From contig FN543096.1 in assembly GCA_000027065.2 (NCBI GenBank), forward strand, positions 1-53,842: 53,842 nt of DNA, written 5' to 3'. Positions 1-8,954 of the stretch are shown here, in pieces. The translations under genes and the position numbers were made by a program. The notes beneath the pieces were generated by a model. That model was given only the letters and a program-made list of their open reading frames with translations. It did no database searches and had not been told where the DNA came from. The stretch's first letter is position 1. Each line of letters begins with the position of its first letter. Origin of the DNA: Cronobacter turicensis z3032 (GTDB taxonomy: Bacteria; Pseudomonadota; Gammaproteobacteria; Enterobacterales; Enterobacteriaceae).

Positions 1-68
1 AAAAGGCCTTCCTCGATAAAGAGCTTAAAAATACTGCGATAAAAAAGAGCGAGAAGAAACGCCTCTGA
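1..68 (+). CDS. 3' end of unknown protein gene (continues from window end)
   Basis: The last 22 codons and TGA stop of the gene that begins at 53421. Bases 1-109 repeat 53734-53842, so this is the same gene re-entered after the circle was cut. One mismatch (A at 52, G at 53785) turns a Gly codon into Glu near the C-terminus. The tail is Lys-rich. Function unknown. Confidence 0.8.
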   Translation, partial: KAFLDKELKNTAIKKSEKKRL

Positions 69-193
69 AGCGCCCGTTCAGCACAGTAATTAATGTTCCA
101 GGGCCAGGCTGAAAGATAAGGAGCATAATCATGGTGGATGTATAAGGTACGGCAGAAACAGCAAAAACAACCGTTCAGGGGATTACCCTATGG

Positions 194-385
194 ATGCCCC
201 TGCTCTCCTCATTGGTGGGCGGTTTGCTTGGCGGCACCGTTGCCATAATTGCGAACTGGCAGATCCATACCCTGGCCCGTAAAAGAGAAGTCAACGCGGC
301 CGCCGACAAGGTTCTTAATGAAAAGCGCGCCGCAGAAGATAAACAATCTCAGGAACGTCTCCATGGCAGGCCCATTAAGATTTAA
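194..385 (+). CDS. Small putative membrane protein
   Basis: A 63-residue product with one hydrophobic, Gly-rich segment near residues 3-21 followed by a charged, Lys/Arg/Glu-rich tail, as in a single-pass inner-membrane protein. A purine-rich GGGGA lies about 9 bases before the ATG. An overlapping ATG at 190 opens only a 30-codon frame without a membrane segment, so 194 is preferred. No family recognised. It precedes the GNAT-like gene on the same strand. Confidence 0.5.
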   Translation: MPLLSSLVGGLLGGTVAIIANWQIHTLARKREVNAAADKVLNEKRAAEDKQSQERLHGRPIKI

Positions 386-472
386 TCCAGTGCCGCCGCA
401 TTCCGGCTGGCGGCTGGCGGCTTTAATTCCGGAAATATCTGCCTTCAGTAACCATCGGGATTATACCTGATC

Positions 473-1315
473 ATGATTGATTCGCCCTCCGCGACACCAC
501 GATACCGCGCAGACGAAAATGCCTGGCTGATCACCCTGCCGGCAAAGCAGGACGGAACGCACCAGTTCCGGCCCCTGACTCTTGTGGCTATCCGAACCGT
601 AAAGGACGTCTATTTTCCCTCGGGCATGGATGACCGCTGCCCCCGACGCCTGGTGCACTGTGACTGTGAGCTGAAACTCTACTGGCGGGGAGGTGGCTGG
701 CATCAGGAAAAATCTTTTCTGGCGCGTTACACCATCAATCCCTATGACAACACCACCGAGCTGAACCTGACCAACAGTGACTTTATGCTGCCATTCGAAC
801 TGCGGGGGCGCGGGCTCGGATCGTGGGTTATGCAGCAGCTGGTCAGCTGGGCAAAAGTCCTGCCACCGGGTACGCCTGTAAAACCGATCAGGACGGCACC
901 CGTCGATGAGAAGGATGTGGAAAACCACGCCCGGCGTGACCACTTCTGGCACGGTCTGGGTTTCCGCTTTGCGCCCGGCAGCAGGACGTCGCTTCCCCTG
1001 AGCGTGAACGAACTGCAACTGCCGGCAGGCCGTGGTGCGAAGCCGGATGTCGTTCTGCTGCAAAAGGGCGTGCATACACTTACTCAGGCCATTGACCGGT
1101 ACAGGCTGACGATTGAGGCCAAAGACAATGCCCTTAAGGTCAGCAGAGAGGAGATCGCACGTCTCACCCGCCTGCAGCCCCATATGCTGCTTATAAGGGG
1201 TATTCGCGCCCCGTTTACGCTGCTGTCCAGGCTAGTCCATCAGGCGAAGGCAATCGCTGCAGGCAGGCTCCGTAAGCAAAAAGACCATCCCCTTCCAGAA
1301 GATCATGAAGGATAA
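473..1315 (+). CDS. GNAT-like protein of unknown substrate
   Basis: A 280-residue protein. Residues 111-120 read RGRGLGSWVM, which resembles the acetyl-CoA-binding motif A of GNAT acetyltransferases (R/Q-x-x-G-x-G/A), and the later HFWHGLGFRF resembles the aromatic-Gly-Phe ending of that fold. The C-terminal third is basic and probably helical. The stop overlaps the start of the recombinase gene by 11 bases, suggesting co-translation. The substrate cannot be told. The opposite-strand frame over the same DNA is a shadow. Confidence 0.7.
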   Translation: MIDSPSATPRYRADENAWLITLPAKQDGTHQFRPLTLVAIRTVKDVYFPSGMDDRCPRRLVHCDCELKLYWRGGGWHQEKSFLARYTINPYDNTTELNLTNSDFMLPFELRGRGLGSWVMQQLVSWAKVLPPGTPVKPIRTAPVDEKDVENHARRDHFWHGLGFRFAPGSRTSLPLSVNELQLPAGRGAKPDVVLLQKGVHTLTQAIDRYRLTIEAKDNALKVSREEIARLTRLQPHMLLIRGIRAPFTLLSRLVHQAKAIAAGRLRKQKDHPLPEDHEG

Positions 1316-2093
1316 CTACGTGACCATGAACAACTATCCCGCCCTGTCGTCGCAGGCGGTATCGTTACCCGTCGCCATCGATTATCCGGCCGCGCTGGCG
1401 CTGCGTCAGATGGCGCTCGTTCAGGATGAACTGCCGAAATACCTGCTGGCACCGGAGGTCAGCGCCCTGCTCCACTATGTGCCGGATCTGCACCGCAAGA
1501 TGCTGCTGGCAACCCTCTGGAATACCGGCGCGCGCATTAACGAGGCGCTAGCGCTTACCCGGAGTGATTTTTCGCTGACGTCATCCCTGCCTTTCGTTCA
1601 GCTGGCAACCCTTAAACAGCGCGCGGAGAAAGCTGCGCGGACGGCAGGTCGGGCACCGGCCGGCAGCCAGGCGCATCGCCTGGTGCCACTGTCAGATCAG
1701 CATTATGTCAGCCAGCTGCAGATGATGGTGGCCACCCTGAAAATTCCGCTGGAGCGCCGTAACAAGCGTACCGGCAGAACTGAAAAAGCGCGTATCTGGG
1801 AAATCACCGACCGCACCGTACGCACGTGGATTAATGAGGCCGTCGATGCCGCTGCTGCTGATGGTGTCTCGTTCTCGGTGCCGGTGACACCGCACACGTT
1901 CCGGCATTCCTACGCCATGCACATGCTGTACGCCGGCATTCCGCTGAAGGTGCTACAGAGTCTGATGGGGCATAAATCGGTAAGCTCGACGGAGGTATAC
2001 ACGAAAGTGTTTGCGCTGGATGTCGCCGCACGGCATAGGGTTCAATTTTCAATGGCAGAAGCTGATGCTGTTGCAATGTTGAAAATCAGATAG
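1305..2093 (+). CDS. Tyrosine recombinase/integrase next to the FIB replicon
   Basis: A 262-residue site-specific recombinase with the catalytic set of the tyrosine recombinase family: Arg77 in NTGARINEAL, His197 and Arg200 in HTFRHS, His223 in LMGHKS and the nucleophile Tyr232 in EVYTKVF. A recombinase beside repA is usual for FIB-type plasmids, where it is thought to resolve multimers or act on a nearby site. The start may instead be the ATG at 1326; 1305 is given because it overlaps the upstream gene in coupled fashion. No recombination site was identified. Confidence 0.88.
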   Translation: MKDNYVTMNNYPALSSQAVSLPVAIDYPAALALRQMALVQDELPKYLLAPEVSALLHYVPDLHRKMLLATLWNTGARINEALALTRSDFSLTSSLPFVQLATLKQRAEKAARTAGRAPAGSQAHRLVPLSDQHYVSQLQMMVATLKIPLERRNKRTGRTEKARIWEITDRTVRTWINEAVDAAAADGVSFSVPVTPHTFRHSYAMHMLYAGIPLKVLQSLMGHKSVSSTEVYTKVFALDVAARHRVQFSMAEADAVAMLKIR

Positions 2094-2472
2094 CTAAATT
2101 TTGCGCTATGTGAACAAAGCAAGGCTTTGAGGGTATAACAGGCCAGACTTCATCTAGCGCAATGTCATTATGAATATAACCGCTATTATATATTTCCTGA
2201 CGATCAGAACGGTTTGGCTTCTGACTGGGCGTTAACTCAGCCTCCAACAAGGTGGTTACTTTCATAAATAGCTCGCTGCGTTCATAACAAGCGGCTACTT
2301 TCATAAGATCGCCTGACTTCAGGCACCTCTTTATTCATGAAATTTAGGCTATCCCCTTGTCATCAATGCCCTCAGGCTATCAAAAGATGAGTACCTTATG
2401 AAAGCAACCGCTTTTAAACAATCAAAAGTATGAATGCAGCCGCTTTCAAACAGTTTATGAATGTGACCGCCT
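2094..2472. repeat. FIB iterons downstream of repA
   Basis: This gene-free stretch holds copies of the FIB iteron (consensus TTATGAAAGTAACCGCC). Two are inverted, at 2251-2267 and about 2291-2306. Three are direct and more diverged, at 2396-2412, about 2428-2443 and 2455-2471. With those upstream of repA they give the two-sided arrangement typical of RepFIB origins, where RepA binds both to start replication and to limit copy number. Confidence 0.8.
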
Positions 2473-3347
2473 TCACGCTACTGGCAACGAAAGGCGCGGC
2501 GATCGAGAGTGAACAATGAACATGATTTCCCTACCCTTTTTGGTTTCTGTGTAATCAAGATAACCAATGCTTTTTAAATCCTTCATCGCGCGCCGTATAG
2601 TTGCATTCTGGTCCTTTACCTGAGATTCCATTGCAAGCCTTTCACGCAGCCGCTTCATGGAGACATACAACGTACCGGCAGGCATACTTTCGAAATAGAC
2701 ATAAAGGGATTGGGGGCTGATTCCTTACGGGATAATGCTGACAGCGCTTTCAGTCCGAGTAAAACCTTATGATCATAGCGATATAGCTCCCATAGACTCG
2801 GATCTCCAACTATCTCAACTTCATTCGTTTCCATATCAAGTTGCGCACGTTGAACAAGGTGGGTTACGAGGCTGCGCTTGCCATCCTGGCTGCGAAACGA
2901 AAGAGTCACGCTAGATAGGTTAAAAAGAGATTCGCTTAATCGATTTCTGGCTCGGCCATTGATGTCGGTTGGTCTCAGACCGCACATCCTTGCGAACTCT
3001 GAGAAAGGTAGACAAATTTTGTCGGAGGTATAACCATACTTGGAGAACGCTGAAATAATCCCGATCCAAGTCTTAAAGTCGGTTGACATACCGAGCTTAG
3101 CCCCCTGGATTTTGATATTGGTGTACCCTTCCTGCCGCGCAACTTCCAGGCTTGAAAGTTCTTCCGACGCATCAATAAGAAAATCACGTTTTCCCTTCTC
3201 TTTTGGAGATACCGGAGTGAACACACTGAGGCGTAACAAAGCCACAGGCTGAACAGTTTTGTTACTGTTCGGCGTCAGTTCATAACTCTCCCCTGACTCT
3301 TTCTTTTTGATCGCAAAAGGACTTTGCTGCGCTTCAGAATTTTCCAT
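2473..3347 (-). CDS. repA: IncFIB-type replication initiator RepA (frameshifted)
   Basis: A Rep_3-superfamily initiator that binds the flanking iterons. The N-terminal part (3347 down to about 2716) and C-terminal part (from about 2711 down to 2473, including MPAGTLYVSMKRLRERL) lie in different frames. They join if the C5 run on the coding strand (plus-strand G run 2712-2716) is read as C6, giving ...ESAPQSLYVYFESMPAG... and a 291-residue protein. As written, the first frame ends about 28 residues after the shift. Either a sequencing error or a real mutation that would leave the FII replicon in charge. The start lies directly beside a DnaA box. Confidence 0.85.
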
Positions 3348-3620
3348 TTATCCACATCCAGTGAGTAAAAGCAGCTGTCTTTATGAAAGTAACCGCATTT
3401 AACTTATGAAAATAACCGCCTACGTTATGAAAGTAAACGCCTTAACTATGAAAGTAACCGCCCGGCTTATGAAAATAACCGCCGTGATCGCTATTTATTT
3501 AATATAAAACAGTGATTTACAGATAAGGTGATCTCTATTGAACTGTAATGATCTATATAATGATCTGATCAATTGATCTATCAGGTGAATATGTGGATAA
3601 AGTACTACGTGATCATATGG
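3348..3620. other. IncFIB origin: DnaA boxes, five iterons, Dam-site cluster
   Basis: A perfect DnaA box TTATCCACA lies at 3348-3356 and another, inverted, at 3592-3600. Between them are five direct iterons of the form TTATGAAARTAACCGCC at 3381, 3404, 3425, 3446 and 3467, spaced 23, 21, 21 and 21 bases, that is about one helical turn times two. A cluster of about seven GATC sites follows between 3484 and 3615 in AT-rich DNA, as at other Dam-regulated origins. From 3620 to 3811 I see no further feature. Confidence 0.85.
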
Positions 3621-3811
3621 CTATAAATCTTGCTACGTGCGTACACCCTAACACCTATCTTGAGGCCCTATACTCGTTAGCAGCCAAGTACGATTACACT
3701 TTGTATCAAGCCTACAAACCAAACGCCCATCACCTATAGATGTTTCATTTAGCCAACTAAAGTAATCATTTGCTTAAGAAAGAACATTTGAGTTAATGAG
3801 TAAAAACTCAC

Positions 3812-4051
3812 TTACTCATTATCTTTTAACCACGAATCAACAAGATCATTCATTACATCTGAAATAGAAGCGCCTTGTCGGGCACATGCGGCTTTCAATC
3901 TCTGATGTTTTTCTTCTGCCATATTGAAATTGACGCGTTTCTGTATGCCCGATGGTTGGGCTGATATAACTTTATCTAAATCCCTGTTTTCACCGAAGGT
4001 CATAACCCGAGGTGAGGCAGTCTGCTTACGGTTCTGTTTTACTAAGCTCAT
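3812..4051 (-). CDS. parG: ParG-type ribbon-helix-helix partition protein
   Basis: A 79-residue centromere-binding protein. The N-terminal half is polar and basic, as in the flexible arm of ParG. The C-terminal half (about residues 38-79, KRVNFNMAEEKHQRLKAAC onward) has the pattern of a ribbon-helix-helix fold. The internal ATG at 4051 is preferred over 4069 because it matches the family N-terminus. It lies downstream of parF with a 52-base gap that itself holds ACTC/GAGT boxes, the sites ParG is known to bind in plasmid TP228. Confidence 0.8.
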   Translation of the reverse strand: MSLVKQNRKQTASPRVMTFGENRDLDKVISAQPSGIQKRVNFNMAEEKHQRLKAACARQGASISDVMNDLVDSWLKDNE

Positions 4052-4103
4052 AACAACACTCCAGCACACATTTACTCATTTGAGTTTATGTGTAAATGTG
4101 TAT

Positions 4104-4722
4104 TTAATCAATTAATTTAAGGATCTCACCTGCAAGCACTTCTATCTCACCTTTGGCAGCTCCGTCATTAGTATCAAACACCGTTTCGCCATCAAGAACA
4201 GATTTCACATAGCTCTGTCTTTGTGTAATAGACGTTTTTAAAGAAGGAATTCCTGTTGCAGCGATGCTCTCACGCAGAACACCAAGCATCGTAGCTTGCT
4301 CGATTTTGCGTGTAATAAGGAAACGGCACTCAACAGGTCTGCTGTATGACTGAGCTTCCAGCACACTTATAACTGCACCAGAAGCTGAAAAATCCAATGG
4401 TGACGGTGTCACTGGAATGATAACCAGATCACTGACCATAACTGCAGCGGCAGTAATTACAGAAAGCGCACCTGCTCCATCAATGATGACATAGTCATAA
4501 TCTGCAAGTTCTTTTCTTATTGTATAAACATCCTTTTCAGATGCTGCAGTGAATACGTCAAAGTTCGCTTTTTCAGCCTTGTTCCAGTTTGCAAGGCTTT
4601 GCTGCGGATCGGTGTCTACAACAGCCACACGATGTCGCTTAGCAATGCTCGTACTGACGTTTAATTGTGACAGTAGTTTTACCGCTCCCACCTTTTGGAT
4701 TCAAAAACGATATTACTTTCAT
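4104..4722 (-). CDS. parF: ParA-family (ParF-type) partition ATPase (frameshifted)
   Basis: A Walker-type ATPase that moves plasmid copies apart with ParG. From the ATG at 4722 (after GAGGT) the frame reads NPKGGSGKTT, the deviant Walker A, then hits a stop; the rest (VAVVDTDPQ, DYVIIDGAG, TPSPLDFSASG) lies in another frame. Removing one base from the A3 run of the coding strand (plus-strand T run 4660-4662) joins them into about 205 residues, the usual ParF length. A frame opening at 4691 is an artefact lacking the P-loop. If real, the frameshift would abolish active partition. Confidence 0.85.
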
Positions 4723-5090
4723 TTATACCTCACATTTTACTCATATGAGTTTATGAGTATTTACTGTAATGAGTTTTTACGTAAGCAGTTTAAAAGCATA
4801 AAGGAAAATGTGTAAATGAAATTATGTGTATTTACTCATATGAGTATGAGGGCTTAGATACAAATTTATCCGCCTACGGTCGGACACAGAATCAATATCC
4901 ATAGAAACGCGCATAGCGATGTTTGGCTACTAGCTATGCCAGTGAAGGGACGATGGTGTCTTAAGGGGTATCTGAAGACGACGACACAGGCCCCATGGTT
5001 ACAACTGTAGCCATAGAGCATCTGCGGAAACACTATAAATCATTATTTGAACTCATTTGAGTTTTTGAGTAGATGCGTATGTAGTTTCGT
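4723..5090. promoter_or_regulatory. Candidate parH centromere/operator with ACTC boxes
   Basis: Upstream of parF the sequence is rich in ACTC/GAGT tetramers, including the 12-base palindrome ACTCATATGAGT (about 4739) and further copies near 4757, 4771, 4834 and 5049-5070. Similar boxes lie between parF and parG (4070-4090) and just past parG (3796-3815). ParG is known to bind ACTC boxes upstream of parFG, so this is the probable centromere and autoregulatory site. From 5090 to about 5470 nothing is recognised. Confidence 0.65.
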
Positions 5091-5471
5091 ACGATGAAAA
5101 TTGATAGTTATGTCAGCACCTACATAAGGGTGGTACTCTGAACTGAGGGCCATACTGGGAGTTACACCGTCATCTGGAGTGCATTAACCAACCGATAATC
5201 TTACTGAGAACAAATCAACAACCACGACACGATACAGCCAGCCTTGATGTGTCCTGACGTAGGTTTATCTAACGCTCATACGGAGCATCTGGATTGGGTC
5301 GCCTCTCGAACCCGTGTTTGGCGACACAATACCAGCTTCACCTTTGCGTGCCCGCAGCCTACGTTAAAGTGAATAGCGCGCCGCTATGATTCATGAGGTT
5401 CTGGGAATATTAGGAAAAGAATGACCGGGGAAAATGGTGAGCGTTTATACAGACTTAAGGACTGTTAGTCC

Positions 5472-5500
5472 TGGGCAGATAATCGACATGGGGATATAAT
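5472..5500 (+). promoter_or_regulatory. hok mRNA promoter
   Basis: A perfect -10 box TATAAT at 5495-5500 with a weak -35 candidate TGGGCA 17 bases upstream. The transcript would begin near 5508 with CGCTTGAGGCTTTTTG, which resembles the start of R1 hok mRNA, where this segment folds with the 3' end to keep the message inactive. Confidence 0.6.
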
Positions 5501-5565
5501 GCCCGTGGCGCTTGAGGCTTTTTGTCTCATGACGTTCACGTGGTGTGTAACATTGTTGTGAGGCA

Positions 5566-5630
5566 GAAAGAAGAAAGCCCCGAAGGTAATTTTTCAATTA
5601 ACCAACGAGGCCATCTGCATGCTTGAACAA
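5566..5630 (-). ncRNA. sok: Sok antisense RNA (putative)
   Basis: By analogy with R1, a short RNA from the minus strand covers the start of mok and its leader and blocks mok, hence hok, translation. The target segment around 5591-5617 resembles the R1 sok target (CAATTAACCA, then CGAGGC). Exact ends are not visible, so the coordinates are approximate. Confidence 0.5.
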
Positions 5631-5759
5631 CATCAGGATAGCCTCTTACCCGCCGTAAGGCAAGGAGAAGAAGGCCATGAAACTGCCGCGAAGCACTCTG
5701 TTCTGGTGCGTATTAACCGTATGTTTAACGCTGTTGATATTCACATTCCTGACGCGTAA
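5619..5759 (+). CDS. mok: Mok leader peptide overlapping hok
   Basis: A 46-codon frame that opens just beyond the sok target and overlaps most of hok in another frame. In R1 hok/sok, translation of mok is required for hok translation and is the step Sok RNA blocks. Its beginning, MLEQHQDSLLPAVRQGEEGH, resembles known Mok peptides. It probably has no function as a protein. Confidence 0.65.
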   Translation: MLEQHQDSLLPAVRQGEEGHETAAKHSVLVRINRMFNAVDIHIPDA

Positions 5760-5835
5760 TTCGCTCTGTGAATTACGACTGAAGGACGGGCAAAGGGAGT
5801 TCGCTGCGTTTCTGGCTTACGAATCCGGTAAGTAG
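5677..5835 (+). CDS. hok: Hok family type I toxin
   Basis: A 52-residue membrane toxin. After MKLPRSTLFW it has one hydrophobic helix (about residues 8-26), then LTRNSLCELR and a C-terminal AAFLAYESGK, the signature of Hok proteins. GGAGAAG lies just before the ATG. When the plasmid is lost, unstable Sok RNA disappears, the stable hok mRNA is translated and the cell membrane is depolarised, so plasmid-free cells die. Frame intact; a strong terminator follows. Confidence 0.92.
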   Translation: MKLPRSTLFWCVLTVCLTLLIFTFLTRNSLCELRLKDGQREFAAFLAYESGK

Positions 5836-5843
5836 CAATCTGG

Positions 5844-5866
5844 AGGCGGGGGAAACCCCGCCTTTT
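5844..5866 (+). terminator. Terminator after hok
   Basis: GGCGGGG at 5845-5851 pairs with CCCCGCC at 5856-5862, followed by TTTT. A second hairpin with a T6 tail (about 5911-5940, ending GGCAGCCCTTTTTT) follows. Confidence 0.75.
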
Positions 5867-5944
5867 CAGAGAAGATGTTGGATTGCATTGCCACGAGCGC
5901 CTTTATAAGGGGCTGTCAGTTCAGGCTGGCAGCCCTTTTTTCTG

Positions 5945-8815
5945 CATATAGGCCGGTGAAGCCCGTCGGCAGGCTCTGCAGGCAGGGGTTTATATAAAGC
6001 TGATAAAAATATTGACGCCATCAAAGTTCTAATGTTGCCTGCGGGCGTTTAGCGATTATTTGTACAGGCTACGCTGAAATATCAGTGTAAGATGAAGATA
6101 AACTAGTCATCATTAATCAGGTTCTTGACTGGCGCGTCCCCGACAACAATAAGTAGATGTAAATCCTACAATTAACAGTATGTCGGAAAATGTTATTGAT
6201 GGCGGCTTATCAGTAAATCCTCATTCTTCGTTGAATTACCATGTGCCTTTTAAATTTTTGCAGCAGGCTGAATGGAACGCTAACCAGAAGGTTAACAAAA
6301 CGACACTACTATTTGACGGTTTGTATCCAATAATCGGGGGGCAGGTAAGTAATAATAATTTCTTTCGTGCTTAAATTTACACTTTTCTCACTTGATAGTT
6401 CTTTTGCACTTAATGAAAATAATTAGTAGTTTTTGGTAAGTGTATAGGTTCTTTTGTTGTATTTCTTTTTGCTACTTTTACTCTATATTTTGTGTTTTTT
6501 ATGGGGAAGCGCATGTTTAAAAAAAGGTGCGTCTTTATAAAAGAATTCTTTGCGGTGTGATTGTTGGTATTATCGTTATGTTATAGGTTGTGTCTTTTGC
6601 TTCACCATGCGTTTATTTGTTTTTGCGTGAATTATTTGTCGTGATCGTGTACGTCTGTATTTATGTTGTTATTTATGAGGAAATGGTATGTGAAAATTGA
6701 AATCTTTTTTAAAGTAATTTCTTTCTTCATGACGTTTATATGATGTATGAAGCGTCATCAGGCATAAATAAAAAGGCCTCGAAGGGAACTTTTCAATTAA
6801 CCAACGAGGCCATCTGTACGCGTGACAAACTTAGTATAATCCTCTTACCCTTTAAAAGGCAAGAAAAACATAGCAGTTAATCGTATGTTTGAAAGTTCTG
6901 ATGTGACCACTCCTAAAGCTTAATTTTCTCAGCCAAACTTCATCCTGATGGGCATCTTTTTTTGTTTCGATTAGATATTGCCAATTTTCTACTTTTCGTT
7001 GTGGGATACGTTCGCGGAAATTATATGTTTGGATCAAACAAACGAGCGGGACTGCCTGAAATCAGAGTGGTATTTATCAAGCCAGTAGAGCCTTACATAA
7101 AAAACACTAAGAAAACAACCAATCAGAAAAGAAACGCCTTACAAACACGCAGGGGGCGCTTCAGATGGAGATGTTAATCATATCAAAAATAATCTTTTGC
7201 ACTAGCAAAATATTATATCAGGCCGCGCTTTACCTTACCCTTAAAACATCACACCCCACGCAAGACGTTGTCTTGCAGATTAAATCTTTAATTTCAGCTA
7301 CATATGGTGAAAAAGTTTCGTCTGTAGGTAGGTTTAAGCTAAAACTATCACACAATCCGACACTAAAAGTTAACACAATCCTGATACCTGTTAGTGTCGA
7401 TATGTCTCACCCATATCACACAAAGGTAGATGACGAGAATTTTCATTGAGATGGTTGTCGCATGGTGTCACACTGTCGCACATCATAGAGCCGGATTGTA
7501 CTACTGTATAAGATGCCAAAGTGTTGGATTGTGCGATGCTCGCAGCCTGACTCCAGAAAGAACTTACACAACCAGTTAGCTTTATGTAGTGTCGGTTTCG
7601 ACACCGTTTTAAAAGAGATAAAATCTGGGGCGATTAGCATTTACCTTATAAGTAGAATTGAACGAGAAGAATGACATCTTTTTTCTAAAGATATGCAGAA
7701 CAATAGTTTTTCGGGAAATAAAAATATCTCTGTAGGCTGCAATTAATTAGCCTAAGCGTGTTTGTTTATAAATAAACACAAGACACGAAAGGGTGGTTTT
7801 TATCCAGAGAACTATCGGCTTAATCTGATCAGGAAAACCACAGCTTCGCGAGAATGTATGGCGATCATATCAACACTGACCGTAAAAATATATTTAAGAG
7901 ATAATGGGTAAAGAAGGGGGAGGGCGACTGGAGTAAACGCTGAGCTTTATTCTCACTATGAATAAAGATAGCTTTACATGAAGCAGAGTAATATCATTTT
8001 TTGAAAAAAATGATAAGAATTTATCTACGGCTGAAAATTTTCGGCTATTAAACTATATGAGGCGCCCTCACTGTTTCACGGCAAAGCTTTTTTGCAGCAC
8101 CGTTTTTTTGGGCAGGTAATCTTCATACAAGATTGTTAATGCTTTAAGCCTAAGTATCCTCAGTATGAACCTGCAAAACCACTTTTAAATATCGCGGCAT
8201 ATTCATTCTCTTTGTCATTATTTTATCATTCAAACTAGTCTGATGATAACGCAAATCTTATCGTCTAGTTCTTTAGGTGTTAGGCATGCTGCAGTCTGAT
8301 GTCTTGCACTGGAAATAAAACCATACTCAATAATGCCCAACTACTAGCTTTGTTAAAAAAAAGATTGATAAGCCTTTTTATTAGTGTCTCTTTGGTTTTT
8401 TATATCGCTGTTCTTTTTTATTTATAAAGTGTAGGCGAATATTCCAGATTTAAAAAGGTGGCTGCCTGTTACATTTTTGCATTTTGGTTGTTACATATGT
8501 ATTAATCATCTTCTGGCACAAAGCGGGCCTACTTAACGTCAGTAAAGCGCTATTATTCTAGTGTTCTACATCGCAATGCTTTTTTGAAGAAAGGAACTGA
8601 TAGAACGCAAGCTCATTAGTTGGCATAAAGAAACCTGTGCTATATATAAATTTAAAGGTGAATAAGACCCTTTTATCTTTGGCTGAAGTAGCTGGTTTTA
8701 ATGCGGGAGCTATTGGCTGGAATAGTTAACGTGATTTTTATATCAACAAGTAAAATGGAGGGGCTTAATATATTTTTCGTTTTTGTAAGCCGGTAGGTAC
8801 GAGAGCGTATTCCCT
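5945..8815. other. AT-rich region without a convincing gene
   Basis: Nearly 3 kb, visibly richer in A+T than its neighbours. The open frames at 6180, 6962 and 7165 (61-94 codons) resemble no family I know and lack clear ribosome sites. The one recognisable feature is the decayed hok/sok leader at about 6723-6895. There is also an AT-rich inverted repeat, GTGTTTGTTTATAAATAAACAC, about 7758-7779. It could be the remnant of an eroded insertion. Confidence 0.5.
6723..6895 (+). pseudogene. Decayed second hok/sok leader
   Basis: This stretch aligns with the hok leader at about 5525-5740. CATGACGTT is shared near the start, a 27-base block (6790-6816 versus 5591-5617) is identical, then CCTCTTACC, AAGGCAAG and CGTATGTTT recur in order. 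The mok ATG has become TAC context and no Hok frame remains. The identical block is the Sok target, so a Sok-like RNA might still be made, but that is inference. Confidence 0.7.
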
Positions 8816-8864
8816 TGCGCTTCCTCGCTCAGACCGTTCATGGTCTGAGTCTGCGGCGAGCCCT
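8816..8864. repeat. 49-bp direct repeat, copy 1
   Basis: Matches 9822-9870 at 47 of 49 bases, same orientation. It begins TGCGCTTCCTCGCTCAGACC and contains the inverted repeat CTCAGACC-N6-GGTCTGAG. The two copies bracket the DsbA-like gene. Confidence 0.85.
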
Positions 8865-8954
8865 GCCAGCTTTTTCAGGCAGCCTGCAGCCTGAGCGGGA
8901 AGAATTCGGGCATAATCGACATATTCAGAAAGAACGTAGATCAGAGGAATGACT

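Noticed and set aside
461..1183. 240-codon minus-strand frame over the GNAT-like gene
   Set aside because: Shadow of the plus-strand gene, no family resemblance, no ribosome site.
4104..4691. A 195-residue ParA starting at 4691
   Set aside because: That start reads the P-loop DNA in the wrong frame; the true gene starts at 4722 and is frameshifted.
6180..7449. Frames of 64, 71 and 94 codons in the AT-rich region
   Set aside because: No ribosome site or family resemblance; lengths are not unusual by chance.
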